Positions 43,142 through 55,448 of a stretch of 64,000 bases of DNA are shown here, one piece after another. The translations under genes and the position numbers were made by a program. The first letter of the stretch is position 1; each line of letters opens with the position of its first letter. Under the pieces are notes generated by a model that searched no databases, was not told where the DNA came from, and saw only the letters and a program-made list of their open reading frames with translations. Source of the DNA: Rhizoctonia solani (taxonomy: Eukaryota; Basidiomycota; Agaricomycetes; Cantharellales; Ceratobasidiaceae); contig NC_057383.1 in the NCBI RefSeq assembly GCF_016906535.1, positions 558,001-622,000 on the forward strand, given 5' to 3'.

Positions 43142-44293
43142 ATGTTGAGCCGCACCGTTCGTCCGACGCTGGCTGCTGCCACTGGCGCCATCCAGAATGC
43201 ACAGGCTGCACGCAACATGGCTACTCTCAGAGAAATTGAAATTCGCTTGAAGTCGGTCCGCAATATCGAGAAAATCACCAAGGTGGATCCACACAAATGC
43301 GCATTAATCTGGGGTGCTAATGGATATTCTAGTCGATGAAAATGATTGCCTCGACACGTTTGAACAAGGCCCAGCGTGCGATGGCCACTGCCAAGGAGTA
43401 CGGCAAGGCTAACAACGGTGTGTAAATCCGCATAAATAACCCACGATGTAAAACCCTAATGCGGGTTCCCAGAGATCTTTGGAAACTCAGAGGCCACTGT
43501 TGCAGAGGGTGGAAAGACTCTCTATGTCGTTGTATCTTCTGACCGTGGTCTGTGCGGTGGTATCCACTCGTCCGTGACCAAGGCCACCAAGAAGGCGATT
43601 GAGCAGAACAACGGTCAGGGCTCCATCGTCGTCCTTGGAGAAAAGTCCAAGTCCCAGCTCTCCCGTTCCTCGGCCAAGCACCTCGAGCTCTCCTTTTCCC
43701 AGATCGGTCGTGAAGTCCCCACTTTTGCCGACGCTGCTGAGATTGCGGACAAGATTGTCACCAGCGGCATCGAGTTCGATTCGGTTTCGCTCGTTTACAA
43801 CCGATTCGTGTCTGCGATTGCTTACGAGAGTGCTACCATGACTGTCTTTAACGAAAAGGCTCTGACGGATGCTCGTATGTTGACTCTCTCTGACATGTCA
43901 AGCCATCGACTCATGTTTATTGGCTAGCTGCCTTCAAGGTCTACGAAATGGAGGACGACCCAACCAAGGACCTTGTCGAATTCTCGCTTGCCAATGCTAT
44001 CTATGCTGCTCTTGTCGAGGGCCACGCTGCCGAAATCAGCTCCCGGTAAGCAAAAATGCTGATATATATGCATACCCACAAGCTCATAATTTTCACCCCA
44101 GTCGCAATGCCATGGATAACGCATCCAAGAACGCCGGAGATATGATTGGTCGTCTTACCATGCAATACAACCGTGGTCGCCAGGCTAACATTACCAACGA
44201 GCTCGTTGATATCATTACTGGTGCTAGCGGTACGTGGACTCTTGGTAGTATCTTTGATTTAGCGACTTATATCTTTTATCTACAGCTCTGTAA
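43142..44293 (+). CDS. ATP3: Mitochondrial F1Fo ATP synthase gamma subunit
   Basis: Six exons (43142-43282, 43333-43417, 43473-43874, 43928-44045, 44102-44229, 44286-44293) give 293 residues with consistent phases, the usual family length. The N-terminus [20 protein letters not shown] is Arg/Ala-rich without acidic residues, a mitochondrial presequence. Mature sequence begins near [20 protein letters not shown]. Further family marks are [32 protein letters not shown] (the conserved gamma signature) and the C-terminal [20 protein letters not shown] then TGASAL. Gamma is the rotating central stalk that couples proton flow through Fo to catalysis in alpha3beta3. The last exon encodes only the final two residues and the stop. 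Nothing is broken. Confidence 0.95.
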
Positions 44294-44948
44294 ATGGTGT
44301 TACGCTGCGTACGGTCTAGAGAAGACGGGGCTTGGTCTTCAAAATGTTAAAGGCGCAATGTCCAATCGTGATATCATAGCCCTAATCAAAATTTGCGTTC
44401 CACTTTGATGAAGCTCACATTCGTGTCTGGAACTTGAGAAGAGGTAGAATACTCGAAGGCTATCAATATTCAACATTTCACTGCTGCGGTACGGACCAAG
44501 TGAAAACTCGGGTGTTTGCGTGATGATTTAAGAGGGATTTAACAACTCATGACGGGCGGTTATCTTGTGATAGATTTTCTGTCCATCATGCTGTGGCTAT
44601 GTTACCGAGTAAGCATGTCACGTGATATTGGGCACGATCTCCGCGCCTTGAAAGAGTGCGACTGGTTTGCCAGGACTATAATCGCTTCTGATCATAAACT
44701 ATGTGCCAAGATAAAAACGATGCTCCCAAGCTGTGTCTTATTTAATTTTTCGCTAGGGCCAGTTGCTAAATAAGGTTAGTGTCGATCACATGACCTGATC
44801 CTTTGATGTGCCTCCAGATTAGGTGGCTAGGCTTGTGGCCAACCACACCCTCGTCTTGGCTGGCAGCCCCCACCTTTTTCCGTCAGTCACAGTTTCTAAA
44901 CCGCCGGTATAATAATTGAAACAACTATACCAGACCAGCTCCATAACG
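44294..44948. other. Intergenic region, ATP3 3' UTR and RBR promoter
   Basis: 655 bases without a convincing gene. CACGTG occurs within GTCACGTGATATT near 44619. A second stretch near 44790 reads GATCACATGACC. Nothing else recognised. Confidence 0.4.
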
Positions 44949-47900
44949 ATGACAACGCCTGGATTTGTTCTATGGTCGTTTGATGGACCACTCGATGAAG
45001 ACAAGTACGATTCATTTGCCTATAATGAGATTTTTGAAAGTAAACTATACTTCAAAATCTAGCCAAAGCCCTCTTCCATCGCCACCCCTGTCGTCTGGGT
45101 CATCTCCGAGAGATACAATCGCCGGGGTAAGACTGGGCGTCTATTTCCTCCAAACCAACGTTGTTCACTTTTTCGCGTAGGGATCTGGTTCGGATCGAGA
45201 GCAAGAAGTGTTCCATGACGCTGCTGCTACACTAGCAGGAAGCTCGAGCAGCATTTCCGGACCCACCCCTAAAAGTTCGTTGCACAAGGTCGAGCCTCCC
45301 TCTACGCCACCCATCACTCCCACCGTGGTTTCGCCTCGAATCACATACCCGGTTCTCCGACAACACAGCACCGGCGCAGGTCCATCTCGAACCCCTGCCA
45401 CTCCAGAACCGCGCGCAAATACTGTACAGCGGATCCTCCAAGGCGGGAACCATAGCGCTTCCTTTGAAGGAACGAGCCAATACGCTGCGGGGGGCGTTTC
45501 TGCATGCGCACTGGCGAGTATGAACGCCATCCGGCTCGCGTTTGAGCTGTGTGCGAGGAGGATGGATGCTGAACAACTCGTATCGGGGCTTATCAGCGAA
45601 GAGTTTGTACGGGTGGGTGTTGTTTTCTTTTATTTGTGTGTGCCCGTCTTGCGGATGGATCAGTATTGATGGGTGCGAATGTGTTTAGGCCGCGATGGGT
45701 ATTGCGCCGTATTGGCCAAATAATATGCATCTGGAAGTAGAGCCGATTCTTGAGTTGCCTTTGTTTTCGGGATCTATTCGAAGATTGGACACTCAGTATG
45801 CGAACTCTAGTCCCCGGACGTTTCTCAATATCATCAGGTGCGATTTCTTCTATTCATGAAACAGTCATATAATGGACTCATACCATCACGTCTAGGGGGC
45901 TGCGCTTAGACCGCGAGTCTCCCGGGCCTCGAGCTATAATTATGACCCGCCCGCCCGAGGTGATCTGCGTGATGCACATCCCGATTCCGGAACCGACACC
46001 CAACTATTGGGCTCCACCACAATCCGCTCGTCATGCCGAGTCAATCTACTTGGTCTTTGACTCGCACCCTCGCCCTGATCATCCAAATGGCGCCGCAGTC
46101 CAGATCTTCTCGCCCGACCCAATCGAAGATGTCTCCCACTACCTAATGGACCTGTTCCGAATCGACCAAGGGCTATTTGATGACCCGAGCCTGGAATGGA
46201 CCGCTCAACTCCTGGGTCAAGTCTCTTACCATGTGCTCGCGCCTTCCCTAGCTCAAGGCCCGAAAGATGAATACGCGCTGAACATGCGTATACTCGAAGC
46301 GAATCAGAAATGTACGCAGGCAGAGGAAAAATTGAAGGCTTCGGAAGCCGAGACGAGAAAGTTGAAGAGTCAGATGTTTGATCGTCAGCAAGAGGTCACG
46401 ATCTTGAACTTTAACCTCCGGAGGGCGGAGGAAGAGGTGAAGAGTCTTAGGGCACAGCTTGATAGGCCTCCGCCGCCGGCAAGGGAAGAGCCCAGGGTTG
46501 CTTCATGGTTCTCTTCTGGGAATAGGGGAGACGATAGTAGGAGGTCAAAGGGGAAGGGAAGACAGCGAGAGGATTCGGGTGGTTGGTACGCATCCTCGGC
46601 ACCCAAAGGCGACGATCGGACTTCTTCACGATTCGGAGACGACAAACGCGGAGGGTCAGGTACTGGGTGGGGTCACTCATTTGGTTCGCAGGCAAGCGAC
46701 GGAGCGTCCATGAAAGCGACTGGTACATCCAACTTTGGCTTTTCACCCTGGCGTCCAGCGCCTTCCCAGCCTCCCCCACCTCCCCCGGCCTATGCCCCGG
46801 CATCTTCCAAAACAGCCAGTTCCTCGAGCTACAACAAAGGCCCTATCGAAAAAGAAGATACCCGCTCTATAGAACTTGCCATGCGCTTGCAACAGCAATT
46901 CGACAACGAGACTGTCGATTTTTCAAAGGGAGAATCGCTCGCCAGACTTTGGAGCGGCCGAAATTCGATTGTGGGATATGCATGGAGACGTATACCGACG
47001 AAGCGATCGCGCGTATAGACGGGTGTGGGCATTCGTGCTGTCGAGACTGTATGCGGAGTAACATTCAATCCAAGATCGAGGAGCGCAAGTATCCTATTCC
47101 TTGTCCATTTTGTGTAGCGGGGTCGGACGATAACAGAGGGCAAGACCGTGGGCTTGGGAGTGAGCGCGCTTTCAATTTGTTGTCTACGATTTGTTGAGTT
47201 TTTTCTTTTGGTAGTGATTCCGTCCTGGGTGGTCGAGACGATCGGGATCTCCCCCGAGTTGTTTAATATTTTTACAGAGCTTCAGCTTGCTGAACATTCT
47301 ATTATGATTGATTGCCGCCGGTAAGTCCTACATGTTCTCAAAGTTATCCTATACTCACATTTTTGCCCTAGATGTGTGTCTGCACTTGTTCCTCAGCCAT
47401 TGTATGCCTGCTAAGTTTCCATGTTTATAGGTTCCAGTTCAGTTTTCGTCGATCGCAAAGATTATGACCTCGCAGAAATCATAACTTGTCCAATGCCCAG
47501 GTGCATCAATGCATGGTGTAAACAATGCAACCAGACTATCCAGGGTGGAGCGAAACATTCTTGCGACGGTAGCGCCGAGCTTGAGACGTTGATGCATCAG
47601 CGTGGGTGGAAGGTAGGCCAATCTATTTGATTTTAAACGTCCGTTCATTTCGTTCTTGAAGCACTGTCCTGGATGTCGCACTCCGATCGAACGTTCCATG
47701 GGATGCAATCACATGACCGTACGTACCCGAATTCTTATGCATGCCTCCTACTCAATGGCTTGAATAGTGCACCACACCCGGTTGTAATATGTGAGTGCTG
47801 ATTCAGCAACAAGTAATTGAATTGATATTAATTTTATCCAGGCACTTTTGTTACAAATGCGGAGCGGTCGTGATCAATGGAGGTACCCGGACTGAAATTC

Positions 47901-47962
47901 AAACTGCAGTTTCAAGCCATTTCCGCAGTTGCGCACTTTTTGATGTACCTCGAGGTGTTTGA
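44949..47962 (+). CDS. RBR-type E3 ubiquitin ligase with an apparent frameshift
   Basis: ATG at 44949 (MTTPGFVLWSFDGPLDED). Early exons have several short introns, then a long exon to about 46950. The N-terminal half is a Ser/Pro-rich linker, a folded stretch (SACALASMNAIRLAFELCAR), a coiled coil (ANQKCTQAEEKLKASEAE, ILNFNLRRAEEEVKSLRAQL) and a low-complexity Ser/Gly/Pro tract. Then comes ELAMRLQQQFDNE and the RBR module: RING1 (CGICMETYTDEAIARIDGCG, CCRDCMR, CPFC), IBR (CPMPRCINAWCKQC) and RING2 (CPGCRTPIERSMGCNHMTC, HFCYKCG). The Cys after GCNHMT is the expected catalytic residue that carries ubiquitin in RBR ligases. Between SLARL and ERPKFDCG the frame shifts by one base in CTTTGG (about 46949) with no intron visible. 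The stop is at 47960-47962. The substrate is unknown. Confidence 0.8.
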
Positions 47963-48935
47963 GACGACCTACTGTTTGCGACTCGACGCATCTCTCCAGT
48001 GTATGATTCAGTATAGATGTTGCGGATCTATACGAAATATCTCTCCGTATCAAAGTAAAAGCCATCACTTACCAGTTCCGCCCTCCAGTTAAGATAACTA
48101 TGGGAATTATGCGACGCCGCGTGATAGCCGGTCTGAATTTAGGGTCCACTCAATGAACTTTTATCTATTAAGATGCCAGAGCCTAGCTTCTATTATCGTT
48201 TTTCTCGGTAGGTGTACGCGCAATAGCTTGTTCAGCATATAAATCATCTCAAATGACCTCATTTCAAACGCTCCGTAATCCTCTTTTTTACATGCGCTTG
48301 AGCCGGATATAAACAATGGGTTCCTACTCCAGATATCTTGCGAGTTACTCCTTGCATTCAGGATATTTGCGGACCGCATGATTCAATTCACCTTCCTATA
48401 ATATAACACAGCATAAACATACCTTGACCCGGGAAAGGGTGTGGTACGTGAGCATGAATTAAGACTTGAATTTGTGCGAAGTATGTGTATTTCAACGACC
48501 TTCTTTCTGATTCCGGGCTGGGTCCCGGGACTGGCTTTCTGCCCTTACACTTTTGTGCAGGCTCAGTGGCAAATCTTCCGGCTCTCTGGTCAATACAGTA
48601 TTGTGATACAGTGATAGCCAACCATAGTTTTGTATCATTCGATTAATACAGTGATCCATGTCGACTGTCCATACAGGCTCACGTAATCCTCACTGTATCC
48701 GGTCCTTGGCTTAGGAGATTGCATTGAGGGCGTGTGAATATTAGACTTGGGGTTGGAAAAGATACATGCCCCGGACCCCCAAATTTATATTCGATTGAAT
48801 TTGGGTTCATTTCATTAATTCATTTTTACATATTTATAGTAAGTCAATCAGTATTCATCTCTTCTGTTCTATAGCTAGTTATTTTGGGACCGGGGCCTTC
48901 AGTAAATAGCTCGTCTAGTCAGGAAGAAATAACCA
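47963..48935. other. Intergenic region between convergent genes
   Basis: About 970 bases, AT-rich toward 48800, between the tails of the RBR gene and the first giant GTPase gene. No supported gene or repeat. Confidence 0.4.
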
Positions 48936-51900
48936 TTACGTTGATCGGCTATAATGAAAGAATCAAGGGTGACTCACCTTCCTCCGGATCCGTGCTGATT
49001 CATAAGGGATGCCCTGGGCTTTTGAAGCGAGCTAGCTATTCCCAAGAACGTATCCGCAAGTTGAATCTTTAAATGTTCAAATGAGCGATTCAAGACATAC
49101 ATCCGCAATGCTCGAGCTACTGACTGTATCGATGGCATTCGTGTACGCGCAAGGGTTTCCACGGGCAGCTGAAAGTACATCTTGAGGGGCGGACGCATAA
49201 ACTTCATGAGCGATATCAGCCATTCGACGAAGCGATGCCGAACACCTGTCCTGGCCAAAGGAGACAGAGTGGAATGCCAAAGCTTTGCTACAGATATCTT
49301 GTTGGTGCCAATCACATGCGAGAAGGATGTTTATCATTTTACTTACCCTAACCGGACACAGAGGTGGCAAAGATCATAGACCGCATTGTCGCCAATATTG
49401 CATTCTCCATCCGAAAGGAAAATTATCACGGGTGATCTAGAAAGTGTCATTATTATGCGTCTTAACGAAGCGAATATGTATGATACCTATCACTACTCCA
49501 ATGGTTTTCAATAAGAGACTGAGCCTCTTTCAGCGCTGCATGAAAGTTGGTTCCCCCAGACCTTTGGGGAAGTAAGTGTGATATCAGCTGGTCAGTTGTG
49601 CTCATAAAGTCATTTTGAACCCGTGTCTGCCAGATCTCATGTATAAGCGTCTCCATGTTAAGGTCCTCGATTCGCTCACCGTTGCACTAGACGCAAAGGT
49701 TATGACTGAATAGGCATCCTGCCTGGCTTGAGTGGCAGTGGAGCAGGCCACAACCTCTCGAGAGAGCCAGAAACCGTGTAATGCGGACAGAACTGCGCCA
49801 TAGCGATTATTGGACTCAGATATCAACTTGTACTGATTGGCGTATCTGGAAGCGGGCGTCGATCCCCACCGTACATAGATCCTGAGCTATCGATAACGAA
49901 AAGACTAATGGGTGCCGTAAGTCTTTGCATTAGATCAAGAGATGTGTACCGACATGTGATACGCTTGATTCATCCTGGATGGATTTTGGCAGTCAAAGGC
50001 GTGACCATCTATCGATACATGGCCGGTTGGAGGAGCTGGCTGCTGTGCCTCAGGGGCGTGAAATATAGGTAGGATACAATAGGATGGATTTGCTTGGGCA
50101 GTAGCAGAAGCTTCATGCTCAGGGCCTGAAAAGTATGATTAATTGACATATATTGAATAGGGAGAACAGTTACGTACCAGCACAGAGTACGTCGCTATTT
50201 TTATGCACCGCGTTCGCTCAGTATGTCAACAGTTCCTAGGTGTCAAATCACTAACCATTTAGAGAATTCATTCTGCTCCTCCTGTGGGTACGGGTCTGCA
50301 AGCGGAGATTAAGAATCAAAACAATAAACCAAAAGTCGGGGTGTTGACCTTTGAAGCCTATTGGGACGTGTTCATCAGTCACTCACTAACTTAGAAACGA
50401 TAAGCTGACTAACCACTTCGCGCCCAAAATGTAGCGTGAGATATCCAGTCTTTCTCCCTATTAGGGTCAGGGTGCATACGTTCGGCGATATGCTCGCAAT
50501 CTGTATTCGAACAATTACCGGGATCGCGACAGTGATCGATATGTGCATGGCGACCTTGCGCCGCACAAACCAAGTTGCAAAGCATGGGAGCTCCCTCGTC
50601 TCCAGACCCAAACTTTCGTCCTTGCAATTCGTACACTGGATCAACATCATCCTTGTCAGACTGTAAGACCCATTGAGTAGTGATCATAGACCCGTGGCTT
50701 GTATCGTGCAATTGTTGACCATGTCCTATATCGATGAAGCTCATTCAATACAGATATAATAACCACTATAATAAGATATTACCAAACGGCAACCCGCACA
50801 CATATTCGCAATTGGGACAGCGAGCATCGCAGTAGTGGAATGGATTATCCCCCGTGTCGTGTACGTGTACACCATCATGAGACAATTCTCCGGGAGGAAT
50901 CGGTATAACGCAAGAGAGTTGACGAGCAACCTGGGTAAACCTAGTGTACATGAACGATTCATGTCGACCGGAGAACTGCTCTTGAATTGCCGAAGGACGT
51001 GTCTCGATCTGTGCACACACATGGACTGATTTCTCGACCGACCTGAAGGGGCCACACATACCTGACATATCCCATCCTCTTCGCACAGTCTTGTACAGTT
51101 GTGTTCTTGCCCACACAAATGAACCACGTTTACAGCCAGTCCGTGGAAATGATCCGTATTACAGCACAGACGTCTGCATAAGGTGCATTCGATAGGACAA
51201 GCGCGGGAGTTATCACAAGCATGGCGTTCGTGTGGTTCATCCCTATTAGAGCAATTTAATAACTGTACGTTGCCGAGCAAAAATTACTAACCACGATGCG
51301 GTGCATGTCCCGGGGCAACTAAACACCATTCCGTTGTTCCCTTGCCTCGCATTTCGGAGATCGCAGGGCTATGATCGTAAGAACTCCACGATAAACCAAG
51401 AGAATCGTTAAAGCGTACCTTCCCACAGATGTGTGCTCGAGCAGAGCACACATGATCCCCGTCATGATCTAAGGGCTGGAGATCTTGATAAATACAAGAA
51501 TTGATAAACAATGAGCGATAAACTACCTTGATACACGACTGGGCGCAACCACCCTTTCCGCTCAAGTGACATTCCATACCGCAAGAGTGGGTCTTCACAT
51601 CACACCTGTATATTGTTTTGGTCAGGGGAGCCCAGGTTGACCAAGAGCTCGTGGCTTACATATGTCTTCCTCCATGGCCGGCACTGTGATCGAAACAATT
51701 GATGAGAAAGTTGATGCTTTAGTACATTTGTCACTCTACTCACGGCAACCCACATGGTTCTCGTTGTGAATGTTCCTCAGCAACCTCGCAGTCAAGAACG
51801 CATTGATGATTGGTCCCGCAGCTGTGTTCGCCCGAGTGCCTATATGCACGGGTACACAGCAATTGGCAATTCAAGCACCCAGTTGAACATAACCGTACAG

Positions 51901-54900
51901 CATTTCTCATACCAAGTGAGGCTGCGTCAAGTTTGTTTGTGAGGTTTCGTATATCCTGGTTACCCTGAGGGAAGCGCTCGATATTCACGTTGACCCAGTT
52001 ACGAACGAGTGTCAGACGGTGATCGAGAGCCTCATATATACTCGTCTGCAGGCCCTCAATAAACATAGTGTCAGGAACTGGTGCCGGGTGTGTATTATTT
52101 GTTCGCAAGCTTGGACGAGAGCACGCAATGATTGCTCTGCCAAAGCCTCGCTCTCTGCATCGTTTCCGGTCGCAAACTCAGGAACAAAAAGCGATGGCAT
52201 AAACTCAGGAGTTTCGAGCTCTGCATCCGCATCCATATTCTTGTGATGATATTTAGTGATCAGAAAAACGCTGAGGCATAAGAATCATACCTTGAGCGGC
52301 CCTTCCTCATGACGTCCAAAGCTCAGTGCATTTGGCAACCTCTCTATCAGCTGTTGAGCGCGATGGGCAGCGACGTTTTCTAATTCCCGGAAAGTAGTCT
52401 CGGCTTATTCCATGAAAAGAAAAATAAAGACTTACGATCCATTGAACCCCAATCGCTGGTCTGAAGAGGCGATAAGATCCTGTAATAAGGTAGGTAAAGC
52501 TACGGCGTTGCTCACTTTGATTTTGGCCATGAGTGTCTTCAGGTTGTGTAAAAACGCACCCCCTCCCCCGTGCGTGAATGGCTGTTGATCAAGTCTCTGA
52601 TGGAGGCGACTAAATAATGTATAGAAATTCGGCGAATTGATAACAGGCCACGGGATAATCTGGATGCGCCCACGATGAAGACGCGTAATGAAGTTCTGAT
52701 CTCTCTCTTTCTCTACAATGCCCTGAAACTTCAACGAGAATCTAGATAAATGATCCAAAAGTAAGTAACCTGTTTATATCATAATCCCTTAAAGTGCGTA
52801 CTCCCTGACAATATCTTTTGAATCTGCATTGGTAACATCTTTAATAATAATTGCCAACGTTGACTGAGTACGTGTAGTGAGTCTAAGCAATTATGCGTTA
52901 GACTAATTTTGGCTTACATTAAACAGCCCCCGGTTGACGTTGGGATCCAAGACCGTGGCAGATGATTGAAAACTCTGGTAACACGTAAATTATCGAGCTG
53001 AGTTACTATTAATTAAATCATATACCGTGAAGAGACCGGCAATGTCTCTTGACATTGCAAAGTTGTTACGGAAGAGAACCTATTGGCAATCAGCGGACAC
53101 AGGTTGGAGTTGAATACGAATGCCTACAAGGTTGGAAATAGCAGTGTTGAATAAGACAAGTAATGCGTCTTCTTGGGCGCTTCGCTCGATAGAGTGAACA
53201 CCTGAGAGTTGTAAAGTCAGAGAGCTATATATAGTTTGAATGTGACAGTACCTTCGAAATCAAGAGAAACGAGCAGATAATCCTCTGTTGGGGTGCAAGA
53301 AAGCCACACGCCCTCGGTAGTGCGCATTGCAGATCCAGCAAAGGAAGTGTCTGCGAAGTGATTGAGACAGTAGCTCTTGCCTATATTCCCGATTATGTGA
53401 GCGCTGAGTTGGACTAATCCCTCAACCCTTTAAAATAATACTGACCGACGCTTTGCTCGCCTATAATGACCAATTAATATACCGTCGCATCGTGGAATAA
53501 TTACTCACCCATAGAGCTGACCACCCGGACAGGCTTTTATGGGGAATAGTCTCAGCCCCGAGCACGAGCAGAAATTGGAGAGGTAATCACCTTGGTTGCC
53601 ATGTATGATTGTAGCAGAGATTCGTACCACCCAGGCTAAGAGTGTCGACGATAGTGGGAACATCTGCGCCCAACAACGAGCGTTCATATACTGGGTCCCA
53701 CACACCATCTTTGAGTGGAATAAAACGGTTTTCTCTTGTAACAGCGAGACTTTAGGTATGGAGGTTTATCACATTAGCATACACTGAGACGATTGCCAAC
53801 ACGTTACTCACTGCAGGGGGATCAAGCATAGCAATTCAACAATGAAGCTACCCAACTTAAACTCGGAAATTTGGCCCGCCGTGTTCCTTCCAATTGTATC
53901 TGTTCGCTTGACTTGTATTGCTGTAAGAGCGCTTCCCATGGGTTTTCGGGTTGTGGTCTCAAACGTGGATACCATCCTTGCAAAATATTCTCCACGCCTT
54001 GTAATTCAACCGGAGACGAAAATATCAACTGTCTTGGCTGGCGATCGATTGCTGTGAGAGTGTTCCGCGCCACTGCAGGTACGACAGGGAACCGCGTCCA
54101 CACTTCCAAGTGACAGTCGATCAGACTATTGTTAATTGTATCGGTTGCTTTTTTACGGGAATGCTCGCGGTCAGAACGGAATGAGAATTCGGTTGCCTTC
54201 TGGGTAATTTGCAGTATTGTCGAGGTGATTGCTTTGGACATCGCATCGAATGACACAACATGTATTCTTCCCCGGCCGTCAAACCTTGTAGCCACTCGAT
54301 ACCCCTCACAAGAAGTAAGATGGCTGATTCGATACCCCTCTATTCGTACCGAATGAAGCCCAATGAAACGCAAGTAATTGGTGTAAGCTCCCATCGCTGG
54401 GCACAACGACGAGCAGACAGGACCCATCAGGAGCAGAAAATGCGTCAATAATAGGGCGTTCGATTTGGAGGGACGCGGTTCTGTATGCGGATTAGATACT
54501 ATCATACCTGGAGAAGAGGTGTGCGCACCGAAATTGCTGAGTAACTAACGAGAAGATTCGCATACGGCCCGATGTCTCCACCAAGCAAATTTCTTCGACA
54601 CCGGTCACAAAACATGCCTTGCTTAGATCAATAGGCTTGTTGCTGTACCAGCTCCTAAGGGATATCGGTGAGCCTCGACTCCTGAGGTTGGCAAATAGCT
54701 CGTCGAATATGTAGATGGATAGTTTCAGATCTTCCTGTGAATTGCACACACTTCAGTTGCTTGTTACCCGCAATGACTGCCTGGAGCATCATTTACCTTT
54801 AGTCCGTGCACTATGGCAAGTAAACGGGTGGTTTGATCGAAAGCAAATTTGCATTCGGATCCACCCAACGAGTCATGGCTCAGTGAAACTTTACCATGTG

Positions 54901-55441
54901 TGGAATTGACCGCATGCTGGATCGTGACATTATCCTCATAAAAATTCGGGTTCTTATTCGCTCTGAAACCACCACCAAGCACTTGTCCCGCACAAATTGT
55001 ATAAACCTATAATTGCAGGTTACTAAATATTTTTATTTTAAGGTTGAATCAACACTCACTCAACTGATCGACCCTTCGGCAAGGTAAACTCAAACCTGTG
55101 TCGTGTATCCATTTTTGGCTGGGGTACATGTGATTCATCAACGCGGCATAGCTGGCTATCTTGTTCTGTGAGTTCAAGTGGATATATATATGTCGATTTT
55201 GTGCTGGACGTGTGGAACACACTGAGCCACCCCAGCGATATTGTGCTGCATGGTAATTTTTGGTAAGCCTCGCATTAACGCCAATTCAGCTAGTCAGCTT
55301 ACCGCTATTTGTGTAATGGTGACCGTGAGCCTGTCCACCGATTGATTTGATCCAATCAACGCGGCGCACTTGACTAGTTTTTGCTGAGAAATTGTATTCG
55401 ATAGGCAATCAAAAGGGACATACCGCGAATTCGAAGACATA
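48936..55441 (-). CDS. GB1/RHD3-like GTPase with Cys/His-rich repeats and vWA domain, paralog 1
   Basis: Many small exons. The upstream part (about 55441-53700) shows propeller-like strands (ECKFAFDQTTRLLAIVHGLK, EICLVETSGRMRIFSLVTQQ). The GTPase domain follows: Walker A GEQSVGKSY (split by an intron between 53446 and 53381), a G2-like TTEGVW, G3 DFEG in SLDFEGVHSIERSAQEDALL, an RNNFAMSRDIAGLFTSFQSS stretch and IIIKDVTNADSKD, possibly G4. This is the GBP/atlastin/VLIG type. From about 52200 a Cys/His-rich region runs through repeats such as HSCGTNHQCVLDCEVAEEHS, HSCGMECHLSGKGGC and CTLCRRLCCNTDHFHG to about 50400. The C-terminus is a vWA domain with MIDAS DSSGS (49877-49891), YGAVLSALHGF and SLRRMADIAHEVYASAPQDV. 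The last exon probably ends in TAA at 48936. No transmembrane segment is seen. Exon joins were not fully resolved and the start is uncertain. Confidence 0.7.
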
Positions 55442-55448
55442 ACTTCTC

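Noticed and set aside
48000..48880. Possible short genes between the RBR and GTPase genes
   Set aside because: Only short frames without splice support or motifs.
49182..54451. Plus-strand open frames across the giant GTPase gene
   Set aside because: They lie opposite exons with strong conservation between the two paralogs on the minus strand.
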